DNA of 23,855 nt from Clostridia bacterium (GTDB lineage: Bacteria; Bacillota; Clostridia; Lachnospirales; Anaerotignaceae). The DNA lies in assembly GCA_900757025.1 (NCBI GenBank), contig CAAEMG010000133.1, forward strand, positions 1 through 23,855. The letters are read 5' to 3'. The translations under genes were made by a program, and so were the position numbers. Under the pieces are notes generated by a model. The model saw nothing but the letters and a program-made list of their open reading frames with translations. It was not told where the DNA came from and ran no database searches. Positions 22,639-23,855 of this stretch are shown piece after piece; positions within the stretch are counted from its first letter, which is position 1, and each line of letters starts with the position of its first letter.

Positions 22639-23855
22639 ATGTATAAGTGCAGTACAGAAAGAATGGGCGACAAAATCAAAACCTTTTCAACTTTCGGTGA
22701 TGCAGGCCACGGCGGAATAACAAGATATTCACTTTCAAACGAAGCAATTATGGCAAGAGATGAATTTGTAAAAAGAATGACAGCCATAGGCGCAACAATC
22801 GAAACAGATGACCTTGCAAATATGTATGCAACAATTCCTGGTTCAGACCCTAATGCAAAAAGAATAGTTATGGGTTCACATTGCGACTCTGTTAAAAACG
22901 GCGGAAACTATGACGGCATACTTGGCGTTATGGGCGGCATGGAAGTTCTTGAAACAGTAGTTGCAGAAAAAATTCCTCATAAACATCCTCTTACAGCTAT
23001 GATTTGGACAAATGAGGAAGGCTCTGAATTTCCACCATGTATGATGTGTTCAGGTATTGTTTGTCACGACTATATGCCGGAAAGATTCAGAGATAACTTT
23101 GAATACAGCAAAATGATGAAGTCTGTATCAATAGTTGATACAACAACAACATTCGGCGAAAAGCTTTCAACATTTAAGTATAAAGGCGACAAAGCCAACA
23201 GACTTAATCCGGATAAATATGAAGCTATGTTTGAACTTCATATTGAACAGGGTCCTATTCTTGAAGATGCAGGCAAGAACGTAGGCGTTGTTACTTGTGT
23301 ACTTGGCCAGATGATTTACAGAGTTAAATTCCACGGCTTTGCTGCTCACGCAGGCACATTTCCTATGAAGAAGAGACATGACGCATTCCATGCGGCAGCT
23401 ACAGCACTTTGCTATCTCCATGAAGAAATTGATAAACTCGGACACGAAGACCTTGTTTATACAACAGGCGAAGTTGTAATTCATCCTGACGTAAACACAG
23501 TTATTCCTGACTACTTCGATTTTTCAATCGACGTTCGTCACGAAGACCCTGCAGTTCTTGACGCAGTAAGAAAAATCCTTCTTGACCTTCCAAACAGAAA
23601 ATGGCAGGGCTGCGACTGTGAAGTTGTTCTCGGCTGGAACAGAGATACTGTTTACTGGAACAAATCACTTGTCGGCTATGTAAGAGAAGCAGTTGAAGAG
23701 CTTGGCATTTCGCATATGGACATTAACTCCGGTGCAGGCCACGACGCACAGTATGTATCATACATGCTTCCAACAACAATGATTTTCGTTCCTTCGGACA
23801 AAGGACTTTCACACTGCGAACCTGAACATACATCGGTTGAACAGTGTACAGACGG
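22639..23855 (+). CDS. M20-family N-carbamoyl-L-amino acid hydrolase / allantoate amidohydrolase-like enzyme (3' end cut)
   Basis: A binuclear-metal amidohydrolase of the HyuC/AllC/beta-ureidopropionase group, which releases CO2 and ammonia from N-carbamoyl compounds. 405 codons are visible and the usual family length is about 410, so only a few residues may be missing. Metal-site motifs are GSHCDSV (His81), NYDGILGV (Asp92), TNEEGSEF (Glu127), ELHIEQGP (His201) and GLSHCEPEHT (His392), plus SGAGHDAQ (364-371) in the substrate pocket and the dimerisation-domain segment GFAAHAGTFPM. AGAAAGGGTGGAG lies before the ATG. The gene sits behind a sigma-54 promoter and activator sites, next to the enhancer-binding protein gene. 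Allantoate, carbamoyl-beta-alanine and carbamoyl-amino acids cannot be told apart from the sequence; purine, pyrimidine or hydantoin breakdown all fit. Confidence 0.9.
   Translation, partial: MYKCSTERMGDKIKTFSTFGDAGHGGITRYSLSNEAIMARDEFVKRMTAIGATIETDDLANMYATIPGSDPNAKRIVMGSHCDSVKNGGNYDGILGVMGGMEVLETVVAEKIPHKHPLTAMIWTNEEGSEFPPCMMCSGIVCHDYMPERFRDNFEYSKMMKSVSIVDTTTTFGEKLSTFKYKGDKANRLNPDKYEAMFELHIEQGPILEDAGKNVGVVTCVLGQMIYRVKFHGFAAHAGTFPMKKRHDAFHAAATALCYLHEEIDKLGHEDLVYTTGEVVIHPDVNTVIPDYFDFSIDVRHEDPAVLDAVRKILLDLPNRKWQGCDCEVVLGWNRDTVYWNKSLVGYVREAVEELGISHMDINSGAGHDAQYVSYMLPTTMIFVPSDKGLSHCEPEHTSVEQCTD

Noticed and set aside
1..23855. CRISPR arrays, tRNA/rRNA genes, insertion sequences, prophage or toxin-antitoxin genes
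   Set aside because: No regularly spaced repeats, tRNA-like cloverleaf with CCA/TTC arm, transposase or phage motif was seen on either strand.

Overview
The window is AT-rich DNA with strong AGGAGG-type ribosome-binding sites and compact operons. Its gene set (six-gene Rnf complex, two-gene [FeFe]-hydrogenase unit, DegV, sigma-54 with a PAS enhancer-binding protein) points to an anaerobic fermentative Clostridia, most like Lachnospirales. No rRNA, tRNA, CRISPR array, transposase or phage gene is visible. Genes run off both ends.

Layout. 1-2208 (minus): fructose uptake and phosphorylation, fruK then a partial fruA. 2348-4054 (minus): an ammonium channel fused to a P-II domain, with an unusual promoter-terminator-promoter leader. 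4405-5166 (minus): an NTF2-like/LytTR regulator. 5167-5731: gene-free, with a perfectly paired three-armed DNA structure and one copy of a dispersed repeat. 5732-6943 (minus): a PLP aminotransferase. 7312-12343 (minus): rnfCDGEAB, one complete operon with overlapping or tightly spaced genes. 12344-13079: gene-free, with the rnf leader and a degenerate MITE-like repeat. 13080-14438 (plus): rpoN. 14468-15343 (minus): degV. 15667-16914 (plus): a BTAD/SARP-type regulator ending in a GGDEF-like domain that has lost its signature. 16971-20554 (minus): a NuoF-tail/GltD fusion flavoprotein and a CpI-like [FeFe]-hydrogenase, translationally coupled. 20774-22171 (plus): a PAS-AAA+ sigma-54 activator. 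22639 to the edge (plus): an M20 metallohydrolase of the N-carbamoyl amino acid hydrolase/allantoate amidohydrolase group.

How the parts fit. Rnf couples ferredoxin:NAD+ electron transfer to an ion gradient. The hydrogenase and its flavoprotein partner dispose of, or recover, electrons between H2, ferredoxin and NAD(P)H. The aminotransferase and carbamoyl-amino-acid hydrolase suggest nitrogen-compound fermentation or salvage. The main regulatory theme is sigma-54. rpoN lies in the window. The hydrogenase operon has a good -24/-12 promoter on the minus strand. The hydrolase has a near-ideal -24/-12 promoter (22526-22544), preceded by about six copies of a TGCA-N4-TGCA-type palindrome and a 12-base C tract, directly downstream of the enhancer-binding protein gene. 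This looks like a self-contained activator/enhancer/promoter/target module and is the most interesting unit here.

All functional calls come from motifs and context read by eye. No database search was run.
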